Shown: positions 1-6,003 of the stretch, one piece after another
How positions within the stretch are numbered: the first letter of the stretch is position 1
Layout of the letters: every line of letters begins with the position of its first letter
Assembly: GCA_027451165.1 (NCBI GenBank)
Contig: DAIDJX010000019.1
Span: forward strand, 1 to 21,003
DNA from: Prolixibacteraceae bacterium
GTDB taxonomy: Bacteria; Bacteroidota; Bacteroidia; Bacteroidales; Prolixibacteraceae
Direction of reading: 5' to 3'
Length of the DNA: 21,003 nucleotides
The notes under the pieces: model-generated
What the model was told of the DNA's origin: nothing
What the model saw: only the letters and a program-made list of their open reading frames with translations
Database searches by the model: none
Program-made: the position numbers and the translations under genes

Positions 1-621
1 TCTGCATTTTCGGAAATTAATTTACGGATTCCCGGCAAACTTTACCTGGAACAGGGACCAGTCCAGAAAGTAACCATTGATGCCAAAGCCTCAGTTTTAA
101 ATGAAATCATCACCGAAATTTCCGGAAGAACCCTGATCATCAGGTTTCCTGCCAAAAACTATATCTGGAGAAATCTTGATCCCGGGTCCATCACCATACA
201 CGTCACTGTTCCTGAAATTGCCGGACTTTCCGTTTCCGGTTCCGGGGATATTTATGCCAATGGAACGCTGACCACCCGGATTATGGATGTAACTGTCAGT
301 GGCAGTGGAAATATCGACCTGACTGATCTGCAGTCGGAAAGGGTTAAAGCCCAGATTTCCGGTTCAGGGAATATCCTGCTTAAAAGTTCCAAAGTGACCG
401 CTGAATTTACCGGGAACATTTCAGGATCAGGCAATATCAAAGCCCCATACCTGGAGGCAGAGAATGTAAAGGTTAACATAGCAGGATCGGGGAATTGCAC
501 CATTCGCTCAAATGGCCAATGCAATGTAAGGATTGCCGGATCTGGCAGTTTCTTTTACAGTGGAGATCCTTCCATTGATTCCAGCGTTGCAGGATCCGGC
601 AATATCCGTGAAATTAAATAA
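1..621 (+). CDS. GIN-domain (DUF2807) surface protein, 3' part
   Basis: The reading frame is open from the first base of the window, so the gene is cut at its 5' end and only its last 206 codons are seen. It has the pattern of the 'putative auto-transporter adhesin, head GIN domain' family (DUF2807), exported or cell-surface proteins common in Bacteroidota whose molecular role is mostly unknown. The visible part starts with a beta-rich segment. It then carries seven short GSG turns (SGSGD, SGSGN three times, AGSGN, AGSGS, AGSGN) beginning near visible residues 79, 100, 120, 141, 161, 179 and 197, a period of about 18-21 residues. This fits a right-handed beta-helix in which each coil ends in a GSG(N) turn. 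No signal peptide can be judged because the start is missing. The family call is firm. Adhesion is only the family label, not something the sequence shows. Confidence 0.85.
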   Translation, partial: SAFSEINLRIPGKLYLEQGPVQKVTIDAKASVLNEIITEISGRTLIIRFPAKNYIWRNLDPGSITIHVTVPEIAGLSVSGSGDIYANGTLTTRIMDVTVSGSGNIDLTDLQSERVKAQISGSGNILLKSSKVTAEFTGNISGSGNIKAPYLEAENVKVNIAGSGNCTIRSNGQCNVRIAGSGSFFYSGDPSIDSSVAGSGNIREIK

Positions 622-710
622 CCTGGACAAAGTATTGGAAAACAGCATAATTTAGTTTAGTTTTATTGTGTTTATTACAAAATCAAAGTTAAACCATTAA
701 AACTGACATT

Positions 711-1112
711 ATGGGTATCTTAAAAGAATTCAAGGAGTTTGCCGTAAAGGGCAACATGGTTGACCTGGCTGTTGCGGTAATCATTGGCGGCGCTTTCGGA
801 AAAATTGTTACTTCTCTGGTGAATGATGTCATCATGCCACCCATCGGAATGTTACTGGGGGGTGTTGATTTCAGTGACCTGAAGATTCTGTTGAAACCGG
901 CAGAGGGAGATGTGGCAGCCGTTACGCTCAATTATGGAGCCTGGCTCAATACGGTAATTGATTTTCTGATTGTCGCGCTGGTTATCTTTATGGTAATCAA
1001 AGGTATCAATTCAATGAAAAAGAAAGAAGCTGAAGCCCCTGCCCCACCACCGGCACCATCAAAAGAAGAAGAATTATTGACTGAAATCAGGGATTTGCTG
1101 GCAAAGAAATAG
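711..1112 (+). CDS. mscL: Large-conductance mechanosensitive channel MscL
   Basis: This 133-residue protein has the usual MscL length and order. A short amphipathic N-terminus ([19 protein letters not shown]) leads into transmembrane helix 1 with the glycine-rich packing segment [12 protein letters not shown] (about residues 23-34). A periplasmic loop follows, then transmembrane helix 2 around residues 80-102. The basic KKKE segment, a proline/alanine linker and the C-terminal helical bundle [15 protein letters not shown] complete it. MscL is a homopentameric inner-membrane pore that opens under membrane tension and releases solutes during hypo-osmotic shock. The gene starts 89 bp after the upstream gene stops. 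I see no exact TAnnTTTG promoter element in that gap, only partial matches around 648-665, and no clear Shine-Dalgarno. Transcription probably ends in the hairpin at 1123-1162. Certain family call. Confidence 0.97.
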   Translation: MGILKEFKEFAVKGNMVDLAVAVIIGGAFGKIVTSLVNDVIMPPIGMLLGGVDFSDLKILLKPAEGDVAAVTLNYGAWLNTVIDFLIVALVIFMVIKGINSMKKKEAEAPAPPPAPSKEEELLTEIRDLLAKK

Positions 1113-1122
1113 ATATTTCCGA

Positions 1123-1162
1123 AGAGATCATCCGGTCGCCAGTTTATGGACGGATGATCTCT
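1123..1162. terminator. Convergent hairpin between mscL and tsaC-type gene
   Basis: A perfect 12-bp inverted repeat has arms at 1123-1134 (AGAGATCATCCG) and 1151-1162 (CGGATGATCTCT) with a 16-nt loop. The left arm lies just after the mscL stop and the right arm lies inside the last codons of the convergent gene. On the plus strand it is followed by only four T residues, so it is a weak candidate as an intrinsic terminator. It may instead block read-through or protect 3' ends. Confidence 0.6.
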
Positions 1163-1707
1163 ATTTTCCCGTTTACCTCCAGCTTAATAATTCCTGAAGG
1201 CCGTGCAGCTGTCTGGTCTTCCTGCCGGTATTTTACGACATAATCAGCCTGGGCAATGATTTCGTCGCTTATTTCTTTATAGAAAGCCGGCGTTGGTTCT
1301 CCTGAAATGTTGGCAGAAGTGGAGACCAAAGGTTTGCGGAATCTTCGGAGCAGTTCAGCCGTAAAAGTTTCTTTTGTAAAACGAATCCCGATCGTACCAT
1401 CATCAGCAACAAGGTTTCTGGCCAGATTTTTAGCCCCCGGGTAAATGATGGTCAGCGGTGTGGTGGTAATTTCAATCAAGTCCCAGGCAATGACCGGAAC
1501 TTCGTCGATGTATCTTTCCAACAGGGCGGGGTTTTCCAATAAAACCAACATACTTCTGGATTCAGACCTTTTCTTGATGTTGTAAATGCGTTGAACGGCT
1601 GACTCATTGGTGGCATCGCAGCCCAATCCCCACACGGTGTCGGTAGGATAAAGAATTACACCTCCCTTTCTAAGGGTTTCCAGGGCCTGGATAATATCTT
1701 CATTCAT
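1144..1707 (-). CDS. tsaC: Threonylcarbamoyl-AMP synthase (Sua5/YciO/YrdC family)
   Basis: A 187-residue YrdC-domain protein of the short, single-domain TsaC type, without the C-terminal Sua5 domain. It makes L-threonylcarbamoyl-AMP from threonine, bicarbonate and ATP, the first step of the universal t6A37 modification of ANN-decoding tRNAs in the cytoplasm. Visible motifs are PTDTVWGLG (residues 21-29), the basic KKR segment at 45-47 followed by SMLVLL, and STSANISGEPT near 129-139, the KxR...SxN pattern of the nucleotide site. Its start overlaps the stop of the upstream glycosyltransferase gene by 8 nt, so the two are translationally coupled in one transcript. The gene symbol could also be ywlC or sua5 by naming tradition; YciO-type paralogues of unknown role belong to the same fold and cannot be fully excluded. 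Confidence 0.9.
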   Translation of the reverse strand: MNEDIIQALETLRKGGVILYPTDTVWGLGCDATNESAVQRIYNIKKRSESRSMLVLLENPALLERYIDEVPVIAWDLIEITTTPLTIIYPGAKNLARNLVADDGTIGIRFTKETFTAELLRRFRKPLVSTSANISGEPTPAFYKEISDEIIAQADYVVKYRQEDQTAARPSGIIKLEVNGKIEIIRP

Positions 1708-2824
1708 GGTGCAAAATACTTTGGTAAAACGACATCAGGGCATGGGTTCTGCCTTCGGGGTGAAACTGCAAAGCCCTTTTCTTCCCTTTCTGGGCTAATT
1801 CCCGTGCGAACACCTGATTGTAAATGACTTTTTCAGTAAGCCGGGCTACGGCTTCTTCATCATTGGGATTGCAGTAAAGCGCCGCATCATTTCCGATCTC
1901 CGGAAGGGAGGAAACAGACGAAGTGATCACCGGGCATCCACAGGCCATAGCTTCCACCAGTGGAAGTCCAAACCCTTCATAATGTGACAGATAGATCATA
2001 CAGGAAGCCTGGTGGTAAATTGCAGGCAGGTCAAAATCAGGAACATTGTTCAGAATATGCACTTTACCTTGCAGGTTGTGTTTCCGGATGTATTCCCTGA
2101 TTTGTTTTTCATAGGGAGTCGATCTTCCCACCAGCACATAAGGGATATCAATCTGATGCCGGTGTAAGGCTTCCAAAACCCCCAGCTGATTCTTCCTGGG
2201 TTCAATTGTCCCGACAGTAAGAATAAACTGCTGAGGTAACTGATATTTCTTACGGACATCGTCCAGGTCGTTGATGTAATAATTGAGGAAGAAACGTTCA
2301 GAAATGCTTTGGTAAATGACTTCAATTTTTGAAGGATCCACCTGGAGATGGTGAATCAGGTCGCTGCGGGTTTGCTGACTGGTGGCAATGATTTTGGTAG
2401 CTGCACTGCAGGCATAGCGCACTTTTTCATAATAGATTTTCCGGTCAATTGCTTTATACAAGCCCGGAAAATTCATAAAAATCAGGTCATGAACCGTAAC
2501 CACAGATGGAATGCCGGTTTGATGAATTCCGGCAGGCAATTCGTTGCTCAGGCCGTGGAATAAATCCAGTCCGGAATGCCGGATTTTTTTTGACAGGTAT
2601 AAACTCCTCCACAACGATTTAAAAATGGAAAAGAGCGGACTTTTAGGGCTGACTGACTCGAAGAAACGGTATTCCCTGAAAATGGAAGTCCGGACCTCGG
2701 GGGTAAAGAGAAGGTATTGATGAGATGGATAGTATTTGTGCATGGCAACCAGCGTATTCCTGCTGTAATTGCCAAGACCTGCTTTGTTCAGGTAGGCCCT
2801 TTTTGCATCAAATCCTATACGCAT
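1700..2824 (-). CDS. GT4-family glycosyltransferase
   Basis: A 374-residue GT-B fold, retaining glycosyltransferase of family 4. The N-terminal acceptor domain begins [11 protein letters not shown] and has the G-L-G-N-Y-S loop near residues 17-22 and a VVTVHDLIF strand. The C-terminal nucleotide-sugar domain contains [13 protein letters not shown], the loop [20 protein letters not shown] with the E-x7-E motif near residues 283-291, and [16 protein letters not shown]. It closely resembles mannosyl/rhamnosyl-type transferases acting on lipopolysaccharide, capsule or glycan precursors at the cytoplasmic membrane face; sugar and acceptor are not visible in the sequence. No other glycan genes surround it, which is odd for a transferase of this kind. 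It is coupled to the downstream tsaC-type gene by an 8-nt overlap. Its leader holds a 9-bp periodic repeat (2843-2879). Confidence 0.88.
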   Translation of the reverse strand: MRIGFDAKRAYLNKAGLGNYSRNTLVAMHKYYPSHQYLLFTPEVRTSIFREYRFFESVSPKSPLFSIFKSLWRSLYLSKKIRHSGLDLFHGLSNELPAGIHQTGIPSVVTVHDLIFMNFPGLYKAIDRKIYYEKVRYACSAATKIIATSQQTRSDLIHHLQVDPSKIEVIYQSISERFFLNYYINDLDDVRKKYQLPQQFILTVGTIEPRKNQLGVLEALHRHQIDIPYVLVGRSTPYEKQIREYIRKHNLQGKVHILNNVPDFDLPAIYHQASCMIYLSHYEGFGLPLVEAMACGCPVITSSVSSLPEIGNDAALYCNPNDEEAVARLTEKVIYNQVFARELAQKGKKRALQFHPEGRTHALMSFYQSILHHE

Positions 2825-2830
2825 AAAAAA

Positions 2831-2880
2831 TTGTCTTAACTATGATTTTTGTGATTTAAATGATTTTTCTGATTGTGATA
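2831..2880. repeat. Degenerate 9-bp TGATTTNNN tandem repeat
   Basis: The 104-bp gap between lysA and the glycosyltransferase gene contains TGAT at 2843, 2852, 2861, 2870 and 2876. The first four are exactly 9 bp apart (units TGATTTTTG, TGATTTAAA, TGATTTTTC). It is preceded by TTGTCTTAACTA. From memory, similar 'TTGTCTGAACTATGATTTTTGTGATT'-like stretches, shown here only loosely, recur between genes in Bacteroidota and other environmental genomes. On the minus strand it lies in the leader of the glycosyltransferase gene. Confidence 0.6.
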
Positions 2881-2928
2881 GTTTCCTTGAATCAATAAAC
2901 TGCAACTTAAAGAAACATCAAAACCGAT

Positions 2929-4194
2929 TTATACCTGGAATTCAGGTAATGCCTCAAAATCAAGGGTGGCAAAGTAATCGCTGAGGGATTCGGCTCTTCG
3001 AATCTCCATGACCTCGCCATTTTCGCGGAGCAGTAATTCTGCCGATCTGAGTTTCCCGTTGTAGTTGAATCCCATGGCATGACCGTGGGCGCCGGCATCG
3101 TGGATTACCAGCAGGTCGCCGGGAGACACTTCCGGAAGGAGCCGGTCAATGGCGAATTTATCATTGTTTTCACAAAGGGAGCCGGTCACATCGTATAGCC
3201 TGTCGGCAGGCAGATCTTCTTTACCAACCACTGTAATATGGTGGTATGCACCGTACAAAGCCGGGCGCATGAGATTCACCATGCAGGCATCCATCCCGGC
3301 AAAATTTTTATAGGTGTTTTTGATGTGAAGAACCTGTGTCACCAAAAATCCATAGGGGCCGGTCACCGCCCTGCCCGATTCAAAATTCAGCCTTAAAGGT
3401 TCCAGTCCATTGGCTACGATAATATCTTCATACAATCTACGGATTCCCCGGCTCATATACTCCAGGTCAACCGCTTGTTGCTCAGGGCGGTAAGGAATAC
3501 CGATCCCACCTCCCAGGTTGGCAAACTCAATGGTAACACCCAGTTCGTTCCGGATCTCGAGAATCAATCTGAAAAGAATTTCCGCAGTTTCCAGGAAGTA
3601 GTCGGGATCCAGTTCGTTGGAAGCCACCATGGTATGAATTCCGAAACGGGTAACCCCTTTTTCCCTGGCAATGCGATAAGCATCCATCATCTGGGACCTG
3701 GTCAGGCCATATTTGGCTTCCTCCGGGTGGCCGATGATCAGGTTGCCTTCCTTCAAATTGCCCGGATTGTACCGGAAACAAAGGGTTTCGGGCAATCCGG
3801 CGTGCTTTTCAAGATAGGCTATGTGAGATATATCATCCAGGTTGATAATGGCGTTCAGTTCCCGCGCTTTCAGAAATTCATAAGCCGGGGTATCATTGCT
3901 GGTAAACATGATCTCATCTCCCCTCATACCCAGTCGTTCAGCCAGTTCCAGCTCAGCCATAGAACTGCAATCGATACCGAATCCTTCCTTTCTCAGAATT
4001 TTCATCAGGTAGGGATTTGGAGCTGCCTTTATGGCATAATATTCCTTAAAACCAATATTCCATGAAAATGCCTCGTTGAACCTGCGGGCATATTCCCTCA
4101 TCCCCTTTTCATCATATAGGTGGAAAGGTGTTGGGTAAAGGGCAATAATTTCCTTCAGCTTCTCCTGGCTGAAGGGAAGTTTCTTTTCTGACAT
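2929..4194 (-). CDS. lysA: Diaminopimelate decarboxylase-like PLP enzyme
   Basis: A fold-III (alanine-racemase-like) PLP decarboxylase of 421 residues. LysA removes CO2 from meso-diaminopimelate to give L-lysine in the cytoplasm. The PLP lysine is in YYAIKAAPNP (K56 from this start). The glycine loop GGGIGIPY, the ESGRAV segment, NLMRPALYGAYHHI and the dimer-interface cysteine motif LCENNDKFA are all present. Several motifs differ from textbook LysA: GIHTMVASN replaces the usual GIHxHIGS, and AGAHGHAMGFNYN replaces AGAYGxxMxxxYN. Start choice: the frame can be extended to a TTG at 4215, but that codon lies inside a perfect -7 promoter box (4213-4220), so the ATG at 4194 (MSEKKLP) is preferred. 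The neighbouring divergent dapL supports a role in lysine synthesis. A related decarboxylase specificity (ornithine, carboxynorspermidine) is a weaker alternative. Confidence 0.85.
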   Translation of the reverse strand: MSEKKLPFSQEKLKEIIALYPTPFHLYDEKGMREYARRFNEAFSWNIGFKEYYAIKAAPNPYLMKILRKEGFGIDCSSMAELELAERLGMRGDEIMFTSNDTPAYEFLKARELNAIINLDDISHIAYLEKHAGLPETLCFRYNPGNLKEGNLIIGHPEEAKYGLTRSQMMDAYRIAREKGVTRFGIHTMVASNELDPDYFLETAEILFRLILEIRNELGVTIEFANLGGGIGIPYRPEQQAVDLEYMSRGIRRLYEDIIVANGLEPLRLNFESGRAVTGPYGFLVTQVLHIKNTYKNFAGMDACMVNLMRPALYGAYHHITVVGKEDLPADRLYDVTGSLCENNDKFAIDRLLPEVSPGDLLVIHDAGAHGHAMGFNYNGKLRSAELLLRENGEVMEIRRAESLSDYFATLDFEALPEFQV

Positions 4195-4212
4195 AGTCTC
4201 AGATTTTGAAAG

Positions 4213-4220
4213 CAAAGTTA
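4213..4220 (-). promoter_or_regulatory. lysA -7 promoter element
   Basis: Read on the minus strand this is TAACTTTG, an exact match to the Bacteroidota -7 consensus TAnnTTTG. A TTCG (three of four matches to the -33 TTTG) ends 22 bp upstream at 4243-4246. The predicted transcript would begin about 12 bases before the ATG at 4194, so the leader is very short. The box excludes the upstream TTG as the start codon. Confidence 0.6.
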
Positions 4221-4300
4221 GAGGATTAACTTCTTATTTAGACGAAATTTAACTTAACAGGCCTTATTCACCGGATAAATTAACAAACTGTAAAGAAAAC

Positions 4301-4331
4301 TTCGAGTGAATAACCGGGCGGATTATATTTG
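4301..4331 (+). promoter_or_regulatory. dapL promoter
   Basis: TATATTTG at 4324-4331 matches TAnnTTTG exactly. TTCG at 4301-4304 matches the -33 TTTG in three of four bases, with the ideal 19-bp spacer. Transcription would start near 4338 and give a leader of about 110 nt that contains the palindromic element at 4349-4410. Confidence 0.65.
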
Positions 4332-4348
4332 CGGAAATAATGGTTTTA

Positions 4349-4410
4349 CCTCACCCCCTGCCCCCTCTCCTTTCGCCAGCTGGCGGAGCAGAGGGGAAAA
4401 TGGGCAGGTG
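4349..4410. repeat. Nested REP-like palindrome in the dapL leader
   Basis: A 62-bp region is built of three nested inverted repeats. The core is the perfect palindrome CGCCAGCTGGCG (4374-4385). Around it are CCCCTCT (4362-4368) and AGAGGGG (4390-4396). The outermost pair is CCTGCCC (4357-4363) and GGGCAGG (4402-4408), which competes with the middle arm for two bases. Its GC content is much higher than the surrounding AT-rich spacer. The left side, CCTCACCCCCTGCCCCCTC, resembles dispersed palindromic units I recall from many environmental genomes, which suggests a non-autonomous REP/MITE-like element. It would be transcribed as part of the dapL leader and could fold there. Confidence 0.65.
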
Positions 4411-4448
4411 GTTAACAATCGGGTTTATAAAACAAAATAAAATAGGAT

Positions 4449-5675
4449 ATGGCACAAATCAACGAGAATTACCTGAAACTGGCTGCAGGCTATCTTTTCC
4501 CGGAAATTGGCCGCCGGGTAAATGCTTTTGCACAAGCCAATCCCGAAAAAAGGGTCATCAGAATGGGCATCGGGGATGTGACCCAGCCACTGACGCCTGC
4601 TGTAATTAAAGCTTTTCATGAGGGAGTGGAAGAAATGGCGCATCCTGCCACGTTCAAAGGGTATGGTCCGGAACTGGGTTACGCTTTTTTACGGACGGTA
4701 ATTGCTGAAAAAGCCTTCGCTTCCCGTGGAGCCCATGTTTCCCCGGATGATATTTTCATCTCTGACGGGTCTAAATGTGATACCGGAAATATTCAGGAGA
4801 TCTTTGGCAGCAACAGCAGGATTGCCATTTGTGATCCGGTTTATCCCGTATATGCCGACACTACCGTAATGTCGGGGAAAACCGGAAATATGATGGGAAA
4901 CGGGTATTATGACGGAATCATTTACATGCCCTGCACTGCGGAGAATCATTTCATTCCTGAATTGCCCGATGAGGTACCGGATTTGATATTTCTTTGTTAT
5001 CCCAATAATCCTACCGGCACTGTAGCAACGAAAGATGAACTGAAAAAATGGGTGGATTATGCCCTTGAACATAAAAGCGTCATCTTGTTTGATGCTGCCT
5101 ACGAAGCCTTTATCCGGGATCCGGAAATTCCCCACTCCATCTACGAGATAGAAAATGCTGAAAAGGTAGCTATCGAATTCAGGAGTTTATCCAAAACTGC
5201 AGGGTTTACCGGCACCCGGCTGGCTTATACGATAATACCTTCAGCCCTTATGGGATATGACAGTCAGGGCAATGCCATCCCGGTAAAGAAACTATGGGAC
5301 CGCCGGCATTCCACCAAGTTCAATGGTGTATCCTATCCGGTTCAGAAAGCTGCCGCAGCAGTCTTTTCAGAAGAAGGCCAGAAAGAAACACAGGCTGTGA
5401 TTGACTATTACATGGAGAATGCAGCCATCATTAAAAAGAGCCTCACCACATTGGGCTATGAAGTATACGGCGGGGAAAATGCCCCTTATATATGGACAGG
5501 AACGCCCGGAGGGATGAAATCCTGGGAATTCTTCGATTTGTTACTGACCAGGGCCAATGTAGTCGGCACCCCTGGTTCAGGTTTCGGCCCCGCAGGAGAA
5601 GGCTATTTCCGGTTTTCTGCTTTCGCTGACCGGGAAAATGTGCTGGAAGCTATGGAACGGATTAAAACGGTATAA
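4449..5675 (+). CDS. dapL: LL-diaminopimelate aminotransferase DapL
   Basis: A fold-I class I/II aminotransferase of 408 residues, the normal DapL length. DapL converts tetrahydrodipicolinate straight to LL-diaminopimelate using glutamate, bypassing the succinylase or acetylase branches of lysine and peptidoglycan-precursor synthesis. The N-terminus ([21 protein letters not shown]), [16 protein letters not shown], the [16 protein letters not shown] loop, CYPNNPTGT and the PLP lysine in [12 protein letters not shown] (K249) are DapL hallmarks and separate it from aspartate aminotransferases. Transcription is from a good -33/-7 pair at 4301-4331. The last codons (K-T-V-stop) lie in the left arm of a perfect terminator hairpin shared with the convergent gene. 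The divergent neighbour lysA carries out the last step of the same pathway. Confidence 0.96.
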   Translation: MAQINENYLKLAAGYLFPEIGRRVNAFAQANPEKRVIRMGIGDVTQPLTPAVIKAFHEGVEEMAHPATFKGYGPELGYAFLRTVIAEKAFASRGAHVSPDDIFISDGSKCDTGNIQEIFGSNSRIAICDPVYPVYADTTVMSGKTGNMMGNGYYDGIIYMPCTAENHFIPELPDEVPDLIFLCYPNNPTGTVATKDELKKWVDYALEHKSVILFDAAYEAFIRDPEIPHSIYEIENAEKVAIEFRSLSKTAGFTGTRLAYTIIPSALMGYDSQGNAIPVKKLWDRRHSTKFNGVSYPVQKAAAAVFSEEGQKETQAVIDYYMENAAIIKKSLTTLGYEVYGGENAPYIWTGTPGGMKSWEFFDLLLTRANVVGTPGSGFGPAGEGYFRFSAFADRENVLEAMERIKTV

Positions 5676-5709
5676 AAAAAGGGCTTTCGCCCTTTTTTTA
5701 TACCGTTTT
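5664..5709. terminator. Bidirectional terminator, 21-bp perfect stem
   Basis: Bases 5664-5684 and 5689-5709 form a perfect 21-bp inverted repeat around the loop TTTC. The core is AAAAAAAGGGC-TTTC-GCCCTTTTTTT, so each strand has a GC stem followed by seven T residues and it works as an intrinsic terminator in both directions. The arms reach into both flanking genes: each of the two convergent reading frames ends with the codons for K-T-V and a TAA inside an arm. Confidence 0.93.
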
Positions 5710-5991
5710 CAGGATATCCCAGACAAAGGCCCGGATACCCACCTCCAGGTTTATTTCATCTATCTTTTTGACAATTTTAAGTAATTCCTCCACTTTGTCA
5801 TCCTCAACAATGGTCAAAGCTGCTGAATTCATTTCCGGCCAGGTATGGGTTCCCATGCGGGGCTCTCCATCCACAGAACCTCTTCCGCTGACATTGTTCC
5901 ACCAGGTATAGCCCCTGATGCCCAGTTTGTCAAAGGTATATTCTATCCTTTCGGTATTGGCCTGATTTAATATAATAAATACTGCTTTCAT
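5698..5991 (-). CDS. PG0541-family PII-like efflux-associated protein
   Basis: A 97-residue protein, last gene of the efflux operon, starting 12 bp after the RND pump stop. It resembles the 'PG0541 family transporter-associated protein' group, named after the Porphyromonas gingivalis protein encoded next to the XepCAB RND pump. The predicted order beta (KAVFIILNQ), helix (TERIEYTFDKLG), beta (YTWWNNV), a loop, beta (AALTIVED), helix (VEELLKIVKKI), beta (GIRAFVWDI) is the ferredoxin-like PII fold. The loop at about residues 32-53 is rich in Gly, Trp and charged residues (WNNVSGRGSVDGEP...THTWPEM) and sits where PII proteins carry the ligand-sensing T-loop; it lacks the canonical uridylylated tyrosine context. 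The role is unproven. A trimeric ligand-binding regulator of the pump is my inference. Confidence 0.8.
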   Translation of the reverse strand: MKAVFIILNQANTERIEYTFDKLGIRGYTWWNNVSGRGSVDGEPRMGTHTWPEMNSAALTIVEDDKVEELLKIVKKIDEINLEVGIRAFVWDILKTV

Positions 5992-6003
5992 TTTTTTTAA
6001 GAT

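Noticed and set aside
622..710. mscL promoter
   Set aside because: Only partial matches to TAnnTTTG (TAATTTAG, TAGTTTTA) are present, with no well-spaced -33, so none was annotated.
2843..2880. CRISPR-like array
   Set aside because: Units are only 9 bp with no spacers, and no cas genes are present.
3475..4065. 196-codon plus-strand open frame opposite lysA, and similar long frames opposite the RND pump, nifJ and rho
   Set aside because: They are antisense shadows of well-identified genes, have no family resemblance and no start context.
4195..4215. A TTG start at 4215 for lysA
   Set aside because: The TTG lies inside TAACTTTG, the predicted -7 box; the ATG at 4194 leaves the whole enzyme intact.
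4340..4448. Lysine riboswitch in the dapL leader
   Set aside because: The leader holds only a nested palindrome; I see none of the conserved multi-helix L-box core, and the region is too short.
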